Of a stretch of DNA of 38,628 nucleotides, positions 23,629 to 30,786 are shown piece after piece; the first letter of the stretch is position 1, and every line of letters begins with the position of its first letter. The position numbers and the translations under genes were made by a program. The stretch is from Allostellaceae bacterium (GTDB lineage Bacteria > Pseudomonadota > Alphaproteobacteria > ATCC43930 > CGMCC-115725), in contig JANWJX010000018.1 of assembly GCA_025451725.1 (NCBI GenBank), positions 1 to 38,628 of the forward strand. The letters are read 5' to 3'. The notes below the pieces were generated by a model, which worked only from the letters and a program-made list of their open reading frames with translations, searched no databases and was not told the DNA's origin.

Positions 23629-24383
23629 GCGCGCTCGACATCGCGATCAACCGCAAGGTCTATCGCACCGGCGGCGGCGAGAATGTCGCACTCGCCGATC
23701 TCGCCTTCACGGTGCCGCAGGGACAATTCCTGTGCATTGTCGGCCCGTCGGGCTGCGGCAAGACCACGCTTTTGTCGATCGTCGCCGGGCTCGACCGTGA
23801 CTATGAGGGCACGGTGGCGCCAGCCAGGCCGGACCGCATCGGCTTCGTGTTTCAGACGCCGCGCCTGATGCCGTGGCTGACGGCGCGCGACAATGTGCGC
23901 CTCGCGCTCGACCCTCCGCCGCGGGAGGAAGGACGCGCCGAAGCGTTGTTGCGGGAGATGAATCTCGGCGGCCAACTCGATTCCTATCCCGGCCATCTGT
24001 CCGGCGGCCAGCAGCGCCGCGTCGCGCTGGCGCGCGCCTTCGTCAACGAGCCGGAATTGCTGCTGCTCGACGAGCCCTTCACCTCGCTCGACGCGCCCAC
24101 CGCGCAGCGCCTGCGCGATTCCCTCGTGACGCTGTGGCAGCGCGAGCGGCCCACCGTCCTGTTCGTGACGCACGATTTGCGCGAGGCGCTGAGCCTCGGC
24201 GACCGGATCCTGTTCCTGACGGCCGGGCCGGGCCGGATGGTGCTCGACATGCCGGTCGATCTGCCGCGGCCGCGCTCGCCCGACGGATCGGCGGTCGAGG
24301 CCGCTCGCAAGCGCCTGCTCGATCTTTATCCCGATCTGCTGCGCGGACTCGATACCAAGAAAGACGCGGAGGACGCGGCATGA
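23625..24383 (+). CDS. ABC transporter ATPase, NitT/TauT-type (PQQ island)
   Basis: 252 residues. Walker A GPSGCGKTT near residue 43, Q-loop VFQTPRLMPWL, signature LSGGQQRRVALARA, Walker B LLLLDEPFTSLDA and VTHDLREAL are intact. The ATG at 23625 overlaps the permease stop; an upstream GTG would begin inside the permease. It overlaps the following, different ABC ATPase by 4 nt, so the importer and the alcohol-associated system are translated as one unit. Confidence 0.87.
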   Translation: MSALDIAINRKVYRTGGGENVALADLAFTVPQGQFLCIVGPSGCGKTTLLSIVAGLDRDYEGTVAPARPDRIGFVFQTPRLMPWLTARDNVRLALDPPPREEGRAEALLREMNLGGQLDSYPGHLSGGQQRRVALARAFVNEPELLLLDEPFTSLDAPTAQRLRDSLVTLWQRERPTVLFVTHDLREALSLGDRILFLTAGPGRMVLDMPVDLPRPRSPDGSAVEAARKRLLDLYPDLLRGLDTKKDAEDAA

Positions 24384-25126
24384 GCGGACCGGAATCGGTG
24401 CTGGTGGTCGAAGAGGTTGTAAAGCGCTTCGGCGACGTCACCGCGCTCGACCATGTCAGCCTTCAGGTCGCACCCGGCGAGTTCGTCGCGCTCTTGGGCC
24501 AGAACGGTGCCGGCAAGACCACGCTGTTCCAACTGCTCAGCGGGTTGTTCGTCGCCGACAGCGGCACGATCCATATTTACGGCCACGATATCGGCCGCGA
24601 CCCGGTGCCTGCGCTGGCGGGGCTCGGCATCGTGTTCCAGCAACCGACCCTCGATCTCGATATTTCGGTGCGCGCCAATCTGCGCTTCCACGGCGGGCTG
24701 CACGGACTGTCGGCGCGGGTGCAGGACGAGCGCCTCGCCGAGGTGATGCAGACGCTGGGCCTGACCGACATCGCGGGACGCAAGGTGCGCGAATTGTCGG
24801 GCGGCAATCGCCGCCGCGTCGAGCTGGCGCGCGCCCTGATGCACCGGCCCCGCATCCTGCTGATGGACGAGCCGACCGTCGGCCTCGATCCCGCGTCGCG
24901 CCGCGATCTGCTCGAGCATGTGCTGGGGCTGCGCGGCACGGGCGTCGGCGTGTTGTGGGCGACGCATCTCATCGACGAAGCCGAGAACGCCGACCGCGTC
25001 GTGGTGCTGCATAAAGGCAAAGTGCTGCGCGAGGGCGCGCCCGCAACCCTCATCGCCGAGACCGGCGCGGGCAACCTCGCCGCCGCGTTCATGGCGCTGA
25101 CCGAAGCCAAGGGAGTTGCCGCGTGA
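24380..25126 (+). CDS. ABC ATPase of the PQQ-dependent alcohol dehydrogenase-associated system
   Basis: 248 residues of the CcmA/DrrA type that energises ABC-2 permeases. Walker A GQNGAGKTT, Q-loop VFQQPTLDLDISV, signature LSGGNRRRVELARAL, Walker B ILLMDEPTVGLDP and ATHLIDEAE are present. The sequence and neighbours match the ATPase of the Ped-like transporter that accompanies PQQ alcohol dehydrogenases. Its stop overlaps the GTG of the beta-propeller gene. Its presumed permease is not adjacent but at 28412, beyond an opposite-strand module. Confidence 0.87.
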   Translation: MSGPESVLVVEEVVKRFGDVTALDHVSLQVAPGEFVALLGQNGAGKTTLFQLLSGLFVADSGTIHIYGHDIGRDPVPALAGLGIVFQQPTLDLDISVRANLRFHGGLHGLSARVQDERLAEVMQTLGLTDIAGRKVRELSGGNRRRVELARALMHRPRILLMDEPTVGLDPASRRDLLEHVLGLRGTGVGVLWATHLIDEAENADRVVVLHKGKVLREGAPATLIAETGAGNLAAAFMALTEAKGVAA

Positions 25127-26154
25127 GAAGAACTTTTGACCACCAAGGCACCAAGGCACCAAGAAACAAAGGGCAAAACTTGGCGTCTTGGTGTCTTGGT
25201 GGTTCAAAACTTTTGTTGGTTTTTCTCTTTTCCTTCCCCGTTTTCGCCGGCACCAATCATCTGTTCGTCAGCAACGAAAAGGGCAATGGCGTCACGGTGT
25301 TGAACGCGACCGACTATACGCCGGTCGCCGTCATCAAGACCGGCGCGCGCCCGCGCGGCATGGTGTTCAGCCCGGATCACAAGCTGCTTTACGTCGCGTG
25401 CGGCGGCGCCGACCGCATCGACATTGTCGACGTCGTAAGTCTGAAGGTCGTCGGCCGCATCGGCGACATCGACGACCCCGAGACCTTCGATCTGGACAAG
25501 AAGGGCGAGCGCCTGTTCATCAGCAACGAGGATGCCGGGGCGCTGTCGATCTTCGATCTCGCCACCAAGAAGCAGCTCAAGTCGGTGAAGGTCGGGCTCG
25601 AGCCGGAAGGCGTGCTGCTCAATCCCGACGACACGATCGTCTATGTCGCGTCGGAAGGCTCGAACCTGGTCAGCGTCATCGACGTCGCGTCGGGCAAGCG
25701 TACCGACATCGGCACCGATACGCGACCACGCCGTTTCGCCCTGACGCCCGACGGCAAGGAATTGTGGGTCTCGACAGAGCTTGCCGGCAAGGTCGATCTG
25801 ATCGACGTCGCGACCAACAAGGTGACGGGCAGCATCGATTTCCTGCCGCCCGGCATGCGCAAACAGGACGTGTCGCCGGTCGCGCTGGTGATGGACAAGG
25901 ACGGCAAGACCGCGTTCGTGACGCTGGGCCGCGCCAATCATATCGGCGTGGTCGACGTGAAATCGCGCAAAGTCACGGGCTATATCCTGGTCGGCAGCCG
26001 TCCCTGGGGAATCACGTTCGACAAGGCGCAGAAGCGCATATTCGTCGCCAATGGCGGCAGCGACGACATCAGCATCATCGACGTCGCGTCGCGCAAGGTG
26101 CTGAAATCGGTGCCGGTCGGGCATTATCCTTATGGCGTTGCGATCGATGAATAG
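25123..26154 (+). CDS. YVTN beta-propeller protein associated with PQQ-dependent catabolism
   Basis: 343 residues, exported. The mature protein consists of roughly seven ~42-residue YVTN-type repeats (HLFVSNEKGNGVTVLNATDY, then LLYVACGGADRIDIVDV, and so on to IFVANGGSDDISIIDV). This is the beta-propeller usually found beside PQQ alcohol ABC genes; its exact job is not established. The GTG at 25123 overlaps the ATPase stop (GTGA), with AAGGGAG upstream. Residues about 4-29 are encoded by a palindromic repeat, after which comes the signal core KLLLVFLFSFPVFA. A TTG at 25180 with AAAGGG before it is an alternative start inside the repeat. Confidence 0.85.
   Translation: MRRTFDHQGTKAPRNKGQNLASWCLGGSKLLLVFLFSFPVFAGTNHLFVSNEKGNGVTVLNATDYTPVAVIKTGARPRGMVFSPDHKLLYVACGGADRIDIVDVVSLKVVGRIGDIDDPETFDLDKKGERLFISNEDAGALSIFDLATKKQLKSVKVGLEPEGVLLNPDDTIVYVASEGSNLVSVIDVASGKRTDIGTDTRPRRFALTPDGKELWVSTELAGKVDLIDVATNKVTGSIDFLPPGMRKQDVSPVALVMDKDGKTAFVTLGRANHIGVVDVKSRKVTGYILVGSRPWGITFDKAQKRIFVANGGSDDISIIDVASRKVLKSVPVGHYPYGVAIDE
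25134..25209. repeat. 8-nt-periodic palindromic repeat, copy R3
   Basis: The left arm (25134-25163) has three CACCAAGG units. The right arm (25179-25209) has three CTTGGTGT-type units. The arms pair almost fully, including TTTTG/CAAAA ends, around a short centre (AAACAAAGGGCAAAA). AACTTTTG occurs at 25131-25138 and 25208-25215, a possible flanking duplication. The repeat lies wholly inside the 5' coding region of the beta-propeller gene and keeps it open. Confidence 0.88.
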
Positions 26155-27319
26155 AGCGGCGCTGGCGGCGGCGATCATAATGCTGGCGATCGCGGCGCAC
26201 GCGGCGCCGTTGAGCCACGATATCGCCGTCGGCTATGTCCAGGTCGCCGACGATCCGCGCTACGACGCCAGGGAAGGACCCGCCGAAAGCACGATCACGC
26301 CGGGACGGCCCGTCGTCGGCGCGCAAATGGCGATCGACGAGGTGAATATCGACGCCGGGACGTCGGGCCTTACCTACAAGCTGATCGAGCAGGATGCGGC
26401 GAGCGGCGACAAGCTCGCCGCGACCGTCGACGCCATGGCGGCCAAAGGTGTGCATTGGTTCGTGGTCGACGCGCCCGACGATGCGATGACGGCGCTGGCC
26501 AAGGCCGAGCGCGGCAAGGATGTGATCCTGTTCAACATCTCGGCACGGAGCGACGCGCTGCGCGGCGCGGCGTGCCAGCCCGAGCTGCTGAATGTGATTC
26601 CGAGCCGCGCCATGCTGGCGGATGCGCTGGCGCAATTCCTCCTGGCACGCAAATGGCCCAAGGTGCTGGTGCTGCGCGGGCCGCTGCCAGAGGACAAGGC
26701 GGACGCCGACGCATTCGCTCATGCCGCCAAGCGCTTCGGCCTCTCCATCGCCGCGACGCGCGATTTCATCGTCAGCAACGATCCGCGCCACCGCGACCAG
26801 GACAATGTCGCGCTGCTGACCGGGGACGCGACCTACGACGTGATTTACGTCGCCGATTCCGACGGCACGTTCGCGCGCGGCCTGCCTTACGCCACGATCT
26901 ATCCGCGGCCGGTGATCGGCGCGACCGGCCTGGTCGCGACGGCATGGCGCTGGAGCTGGGAGCGTTACGGCGCGCCGCAGGTCAGCCATCGCTTCAAGAA
27001 GCGCGCCGGCCGCGACATGGGCGCGGAGGATTGGGCGGCGTGGCTTGCGGTGCGCGCGCTCGACGACGCGGTGCGCGAAAGCAAGGCGGCGGACAGCGCG
27101 GGCGTCGACAAATACCTGCTCGGCCCGGCGATGAATATCGACGGCGCCAAGGGCCCGCCGCTGAGCTTCCGTGACTGGGACCATCAGCTGCGCCAGCCGA
27201 TTCTGCTGGCGACCGCCGACGCGGTGATCGCCGACGCGCCGATGTCCGGCTTTTTGCACCAGACCAACGTGCTCGACACGCTCGGCTACGACAAGCCGGA
27301 GACCAAGTGTAAGTTTTGA
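26147..27319 (+). CDS. Periplasmic binding protein of the PQQ-alcohol ABC system (LivJ-like fold)
   Basis: 390 residues. Signal peptide MNRAALAAAIIMLAIAAHAA, then HDIAVGYVQVADDPRYDAREGP, a start characteristic of the binding-protein family linked to PQQ-dependent alcohol dehydrogenase ABC systems. The fold is that of branched-chain amino acid binding proteins (type I). The start at 26147 overlaps the beta-propeller stop by 8 nt (ATGAATAG). It is odd that a periplasmic binding protein accompanies an ABC-2 (exporter-type) permease; it may sense or scavenge rather than import. A minus-strand gene follows convergently, cutting it off from the permease. Confidence 0.85.
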   Translation: MNRAALAAAIIMLAIAAHAAPLSHDIAVGYVQVADDPRYDAREGPAESTITPGRPVVGAQMAIDEVNIDAGTSGLTYKLIEQDAASGDKLAATVDAMAAKGVHWFVVDAPDDAMTALAKAERGKDVILFNISARSDALRGAACQPELLNVIPSRAMLADALAQFLLARKWPKVLVLRGPLPEDKADADAFAHAAKRFGLSIAATRDFIVSNDPRHRDQDNVALLTGDATYDVIYVADSDGTFARGLPYATIYPRPVIGATGLVATAWRWSWERYGAPQVSHRFKKRAGRDMGAEDWAAWLAVRALDDAVRESKAADSAGVDKYLLGPAMNIDGAKGPPLSFRDWDHQLRQPILLATADAVIADAPMSGFLHQTNVLDTLGYDKPETKCKF

Positions 27320-27344
27320 TCTGCGGCTTTGTCGCAATGTTTGT

Positions 27345-28202
27345 CTAGGCGTGCTCGTCGCGGCGCAGCCCGCCCAACGCCGCCGCGGCGCAGGCGATGA
27401 ACGCGCCGACCAGCATCGACACGCCGAGGAAAATGGCGAAGGTCGCCGCCGCCTTGCGCGCCTTATCGGCGGCGGCGCGCACTTTCGCTTCGGCCTGTTT
27501 TTCCTGCGCCAGCACGGCGTCGACGCGTTTGTGCGCGTCTTCCGCCGAAAGGCCGGTGCGCGCTTCGACCAATTGCACCAGATAGTCGCGGTCGCCGGAA
27601 GCGATCGTGCCGCCATTAGCCGCGCCGCTCGCCAGGATGCGTCCCGTCTCCGCGCGGGTGTCGGCGGTGGCGGGACTGGCGGATTGCGGATCGGGCGCGC
27701 GGAACAAGGCGTCGACCGCATAATCGCGCGCCTGGGACAGGCCGGCGGAGTCGCCGGCCGCCACCGTGGCGGTCGCCCGGGTGGCGCCGCCCGTCAGCGA
27801 CGACGCGGCCGAGGCAAGCACCAGCGCGCCGATCACCGTCGCGACCGACCAAGTGAGGAATCCGTGCGCGGTGTCGCGGAATGCGACCTCGTGCGTGTGA
27901 AGCCCGACCCACCGCGTGCGCAGCCGCCCGGTCAGGTAGCCGCCGGAAGCGGCGGAAATCCACTGCACGATCACCAGCCAGATCGCTGCCGTGACGGTGA
28001 AGGATTGCGCCGACATGCCCGAACGCGGCCATGGCGACACGGAGGACAGGCCGAAACCGGCGCCCAGCGCGATCAGGATCAAGGAAGTGGCCGCGGCCAC
28101 GAACGCGCCGCCGAGAACGGCCTGCCAGGACACGGCCGAAACCGGTGTCTCGCGGATGTAAACCGGGGTGCCGGCCGGGACCGGCCCGCTTGCTATCGTC
28201 AT
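27345..28202 (-). CDS. Conserved membrane protein, function unknown
   Basis: 285 residues. After a short N-terminus (TPVYIRETPVSAVSWQAVLGG) there are hydrophobic segments near residues 28-50, 70-95 and 125-150. A long soluble stretch follows (DYAVDALFRA to KARKAA, with a helical, charged second half), then a last membrane segment (FAIFLGVSMLVGAFIACAAAALGG). This resembles uncharacterised membrane proteins common in Bradyrhizobium relatives. I use the ATG at 28202 with GGAGG upstream; earlier starts would read through the small gene before it. It lies in an operon with the 25-residue peptide and interrupts a plus-strand transport operon. Confidence 0.7.
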   Translation of the reverse strand: MTIASGPVPAGTPVYIRETPVSAVSWQAVLGGAFVAAATSLILIALGAGFGLSSVSPWPRSGMSAQSFTVTAAIWLVIVQWISAASGGYLTGRLRTRWVGLHTHEVAFRDTAHGFLTWSVATVIGALVLASAASSLTGGATRATATVAAGDSAGLSQARDYAVDALFRAPDPQSASPATADTRAETGRILASGAANGGTIASGDRDYLVQLVEARTGLSAEDAHKRVDAVLAQEKQAEAKVRAAADKARKAAATFAIFLGVSMLVGAFIACAAAALGGLRRDEHA

Positions 28203-28218
28203 ATCCGCCTCCGCCTGT

Positions 28219-28296
28219 TCAATGCCACAACAGGGCGATGAGAATGATGATCGGAATCGGAACGCCCAACAGCCAAAGCAGAAGCGCACGGCCCAT
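28219..28296 (-). CDS. 25-residue single-span membrane peptide
   Basis: The ATG at 28296 has a near-perfect GGAGGAAA ribosome site. The product, MGRALLLWLLGVPIPIIILI followed by ALLWH, is one hydrophobic helix with a positively charged start and a central Pro-Ile-Pro. The stop lies 16 nt before the ATG of the larger membrane protein, so the two form an operon. Similar tiny proteins occur in rhizobia and are usually unannotated or hypothetical. A GGAAC-N16-GGTT element upstream suggests control by an EcfG-type stress sigma factor. Function unknown. Confidence 0.72.
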   Translation of the reverse strand: MGRALLLWLLGVPIPIIILIALLWH

Positions 28297-28347
28297 GATT
28301 TCCTCCATAGCCGGTGACGCACCGAGTCGGGGTGCTGCCTCTTTTGC

Positions 28348-28372
28348 AACCATTCAAAACGAATTGCGTTCC
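28348..28372 (-). promoter_or_regulatory. Possible EcfG-type general stress promoter
   Basis: Read on the minus strand, GGAAC (28368-28372) is followed after 16 nt by GGTT (28348-28351). The alphaproteobacterial EcfG consensus is GGAAC-N16/17-CGTT, so there is one mismatch. Transcription would start about 45 nt before the small membrane peptide gene. Confidence 0.45.
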
Positions 28373-28411
28373 GGGACGGTATCGCCCTTAAATCCGGTGG
28401 AGGAGACGTCC

Positions 28412-29221
28412 GTGAACCCCAGCCACGCCGCCAAAGCCTTTGCCGCAGTCGCGCGCCGCGAACTCACGCGGTTCGTCAATCAGACCGGGCGGCTCGCCTC
28501 GGCCGTAGTGCGGCCGGCGCTTTGGCTGATCGTGGTCGGCGCGGGGTTCCAGAACGTGCTCGGCATTTCCATCACGCCGCCCTACGAAACCTATGTGACG
28601 TATCAGGTCTATATGGTGCCGGGCCTGATGGGGATTGTGCTGCTGTTCCAGGGCATGCAGTCGTCGCTGTCGATGGTCTATGACCGCGAGATGGGGGTGA
28701 TGCGCCTGCTGCTGACCGCGCCGCTGCCGCGCTGGTACTTGCTTCTCTGCAAACTCCTCGCCGGCGTGGTCTTGTCGGTGCTCCAGGCTTATGCCTTCAT
28801 GATCGTCGCGGTGATCGTCGGCATCGACATTCCGCCATGGGGATTCCTCACCGTGCTGCCGGCGCTGATCGCGGCGGGGATCATGATGGGCGCGCTCGGC
28901 CTCTTGATGTCGGTGACGATCCGCCAACTCGAGAATTTCGCCGGCACGATGAATTTCGTCATCTTCCCGATGTTCTTTCTCTCGACGGCGCTCTATCCGA
29001 TATGGCGGCTCAAGGAAAGCGGCGCGACCTGGCTCGCCTGGCTGGCGCAGCTCAACCCCTTCACCTATGGCGTCGAGCTGATCCGCTTCGCGCTATACGG
29101 CAAGTTCGATTGGGTCGCGGCGGTCGTCGTCATCGGCTGCGCGCTCGCGTTCTTCCTTGGCGCCACTTACGGCTACGACCCGCAGCGCGCCTTCCAGCGC
29201 CGGCCCGCGCCGGCGGGTTGA
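28412..29221 (+). CDS. ABC-2-type permease of the alcohol-associated ABC system (PedC-like)
   Basis: 269 residues with six membrane segments of the ABC-2 family (LWLIVVGAGFQNVLG, MVPGLMGIVLLFQGMQ, YAFMIVAVIVGI, LPALIAAGIMMGALGLLMSV, FVIFPMFFLSTALYPIW). The segment SSLSMVYDREMGVMRLLLTAPLPRWYLLL is typical of DrrB/PedC-like permeases. The GTG at 28412 follows GTGGAGGAGA; no ATG gives a sensible start. The ATPase is the gene at 24380. pqqB follows after 7 nt. Its role, probably export of an alcohol-derived or toxic compound, is inferred from family. Confidence 0.83.
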   Translation: MNPSHAAKAFAAVARRELTRFVNQTGRLASAVVRPALWLIVVGAGFQNVLGISITPPYETYVTYQVYMVPGLMGIVLLFQGMQSSLSMVYDREMGVMRLLLTAPLPRWYLLLCKLLAGVVLSVLQAYAFMIVAVIVGIDIPPWGFLTVLPALIAAGIMMGALGLLMSVTIRQLENFAGTMNFVIFPMFFLSTALYPIWRLKESGATWLAWLAQLNPFTYGVELIRFALYGKFDWVAAVVVIGCALAFFLGATYGYDPQRAFQRRPAPAG

Positions 29222-29228
29222 GGCGGCG

Positions 29229-30143
29229 ATGCGCATCCGCATCCTCGGCGCGGCGGCGGGCGGCGGCTATCCGCAATGGAACTGCAATTGCGAATCCTGC
29301 GCCCGGGTGTGGCGCGGCGAAGCCAAGGCGCAAACCCAGGTCTCGCTGGCGGTGACAGCGGACGATGCGCACTGGTTCCTGCTCAATGCGTCGCCCGATC
29401 TGCGCGCCCAGATTCTCGCCAACGACGTGCTGCATCCCCAGGCGCCCGGCCGCCACAGCCCGATCGCGGGCGTGGTCCTGACCAACGGAGACGTCGATGC
29501 CGTGGCGGGCCTGCTCGATCTGCGCGAGAGCCAGAAGCTCGCGATCTACGCCACCCGCGCGGTCCTGGGCGTGCTCGACGGCAACAGCATTTTCAAAGTG
29601 CTCAACCCGGATTTCGTCGCGCGCCGCGTCCTGACACTCGACGCTGCGGCCGGTCTCATGACCCGCGACGGCGCCGCGACCGGCCTGCGCGTCACGCCGT
29701 TCAGCGTGCCGGGCAAGCCCGCGCTTTACCTCGAAGGCGCGGACATCGCGGCGCATCTCGCCGAGCGCTCCGAGAACACGATCGGACTCGAGATCGAAGA
29801 CTCTCGGACCGGCAGGAAGTTCTTTTTCATTCCGGGCTGCGCCGATATCGACGCGGCGTTGAAGACGCGGCTCACGGGCGCGTCGTTACTTTTCTTCGAC
29901 GGCACGTTGTGGCGCGACGACGAGATGATCCGCGCCGGGCTTGGTACCAAGACCGGCAAGCGCATGGGTCATGTCAGCGCAAGCGACAGTATCGCCGCGC
30001 TGGCCGATTGCGGCATCGGGCGCAAAATCTTCGTCCACATCAATAACACCAACAAGCTGCACCGCGCCGACAGCGCGGAATATGCGCAGGCGCGCGAAGC
30101 CGGCTGGGAAATCGGCCGCGACGGGATGGAGCTGACGCTCTAG
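29229..30143 (+). CDS. pqqB: PQQ biosynthesis hydroxylase PqqB
   Basis: 304 residues of the metallo-beta-lactamase-like fold. GAAAGGGYPQWNCNCESC near the N-terminus, LTNGDVDAVAGLLDLRES in place of the usual HxHxDH metal motif, and HINNTN near the C-terminus are all PqqB hallmarks. It hydroxylates the crosslinked Tyr during PQQ maturation. It is separated from pqqACDE by over 7 kb and lies on the other strand, at the end of the transport operon. The ATG at 29229 is chosen; upstream codons read into the permease. The stop overlaps the convergent TPR gene by 4 nt (CTAG). Confidence 0.95.
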   Translation: MRIRILGAAAGGGYPQWNCNCESCARVWRGEAKAQTQVSLAVTADDAHWFLLNASPDLRAQILANDVLHPQAPGRHSPIAGVVLTNGDVDAVAGLLDLRESQKLAIYATRAVLGVLDGNSIFKVLNPDFVARRVLTLDAAAGLMTRDGAATGLRVTPFSVPGKPALYLEGADIAAHLAERSENTIGLEIEDSRTGRKFFFIPGCADIDAALKTRLTGASLLFFDGTLWRDDEMIRAGLGTKTGKRMGHVSASDSIAALADCGIGRKIFVHINNTNKLHRADSAEYAQAREAGWEIGRDGMELTL

Positions 30144-30631
30144 TTGATTTTGGCCTGTTTCTTGTACCGGCCGATGGCGGATTCGAGCTGCGCGATTTCC
30201 GCGCATCCCGCCGAGCCGCAGGCGCGCTTCAACGTGGCGAGATTGTTCATCGCCTTCGGCAGCTGGTTGGTTTCGAGATAGGCCTCGCCTTCATATTCCA
30301 GCGCGCCCTTATGCGCCGGGTCGATCGCCAGCGCCTTGTCGTAATAAATGAAAGCCTGCGGATACTGGCCGAGCATGCGGTAGGAGAAGCCGAGCAGATT
30401 CACCACGTCGGCGTCCTGCGGCATGGATTGCGACATCGGATAGAGAATCTTGATGGCGCCGGCATAGTCCTTGGCCGCGATAGCCGCGCGCGCCGTGGTC
30501 ATGTCGGCGGAGTCGCCACCGGCCGCCTCGGGCGGCTTGTAGCTGCCGGAATCGTTGGCGGCGGCACGATCCGCGATTGCGACCATCGACAACACGGCCA
30601 ATCCCATCACGCCAAAGCGAAACAGTGTCAT
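30140..30631 (-). CDS. Secreted TPR-repeat protein
   Basis: 163 residues with a signal peptide (MTLFRFGVMGLAVLSMVAIADRAAA). Two to three TPR motifs follow: ARAAIAAKDYAGAIKILYPM, NLLGFSYRMLGQYPQAFIYYDKALAIDP and ALEYEGEAYLETNQLPKAM. A Cys pair (CGSAGC) near the end could form a disulfide. GGGAGGATGCG precedes the ATG. TPR proteins are scaffolds. Position at the end of the PQQ island suggests a link to the periplasmic dehydrogenase system, but nothing in the sequence proves it. Confidence 0.85.
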   Translation of the reverse strand: MTLFRFGVMGLAVLSMVAIADRAAANDSGSYKPPEAAGGDSADMTTARAAIAAKDYAGAIKILYPMSQSMPQDADVVNLLGFSYRMLGQYPQAFIYYDKALAIDPAHKGALEYEGEAYLETNQLPKAMNNLATLKRACGSAGCAEIAQLESAIGRYKKQAKIN

Positions 30632-30786
30632 CGCATCCTCCCGGTTTGAGACGCGGCAGATACGCAGTATCGCGGCGGCCGGATGCGCCGCCGAGACAAT
30701 TTTCCGTGAGGACAGAACCGGATCGTCCTTGATGGAACCGCTTATGGCGATTCCATCAGGCGTGAATCCGTCTCCGATTCATTGGA

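Noticed and set aside
30632-30786. Possible small gene or RNA between the TPR and CoA transferase genes
   Set aside because: No ribosome site with a sensible frame and no stable hairpin with a T-run were seen. It is probably the upstream region of the TPR gene.
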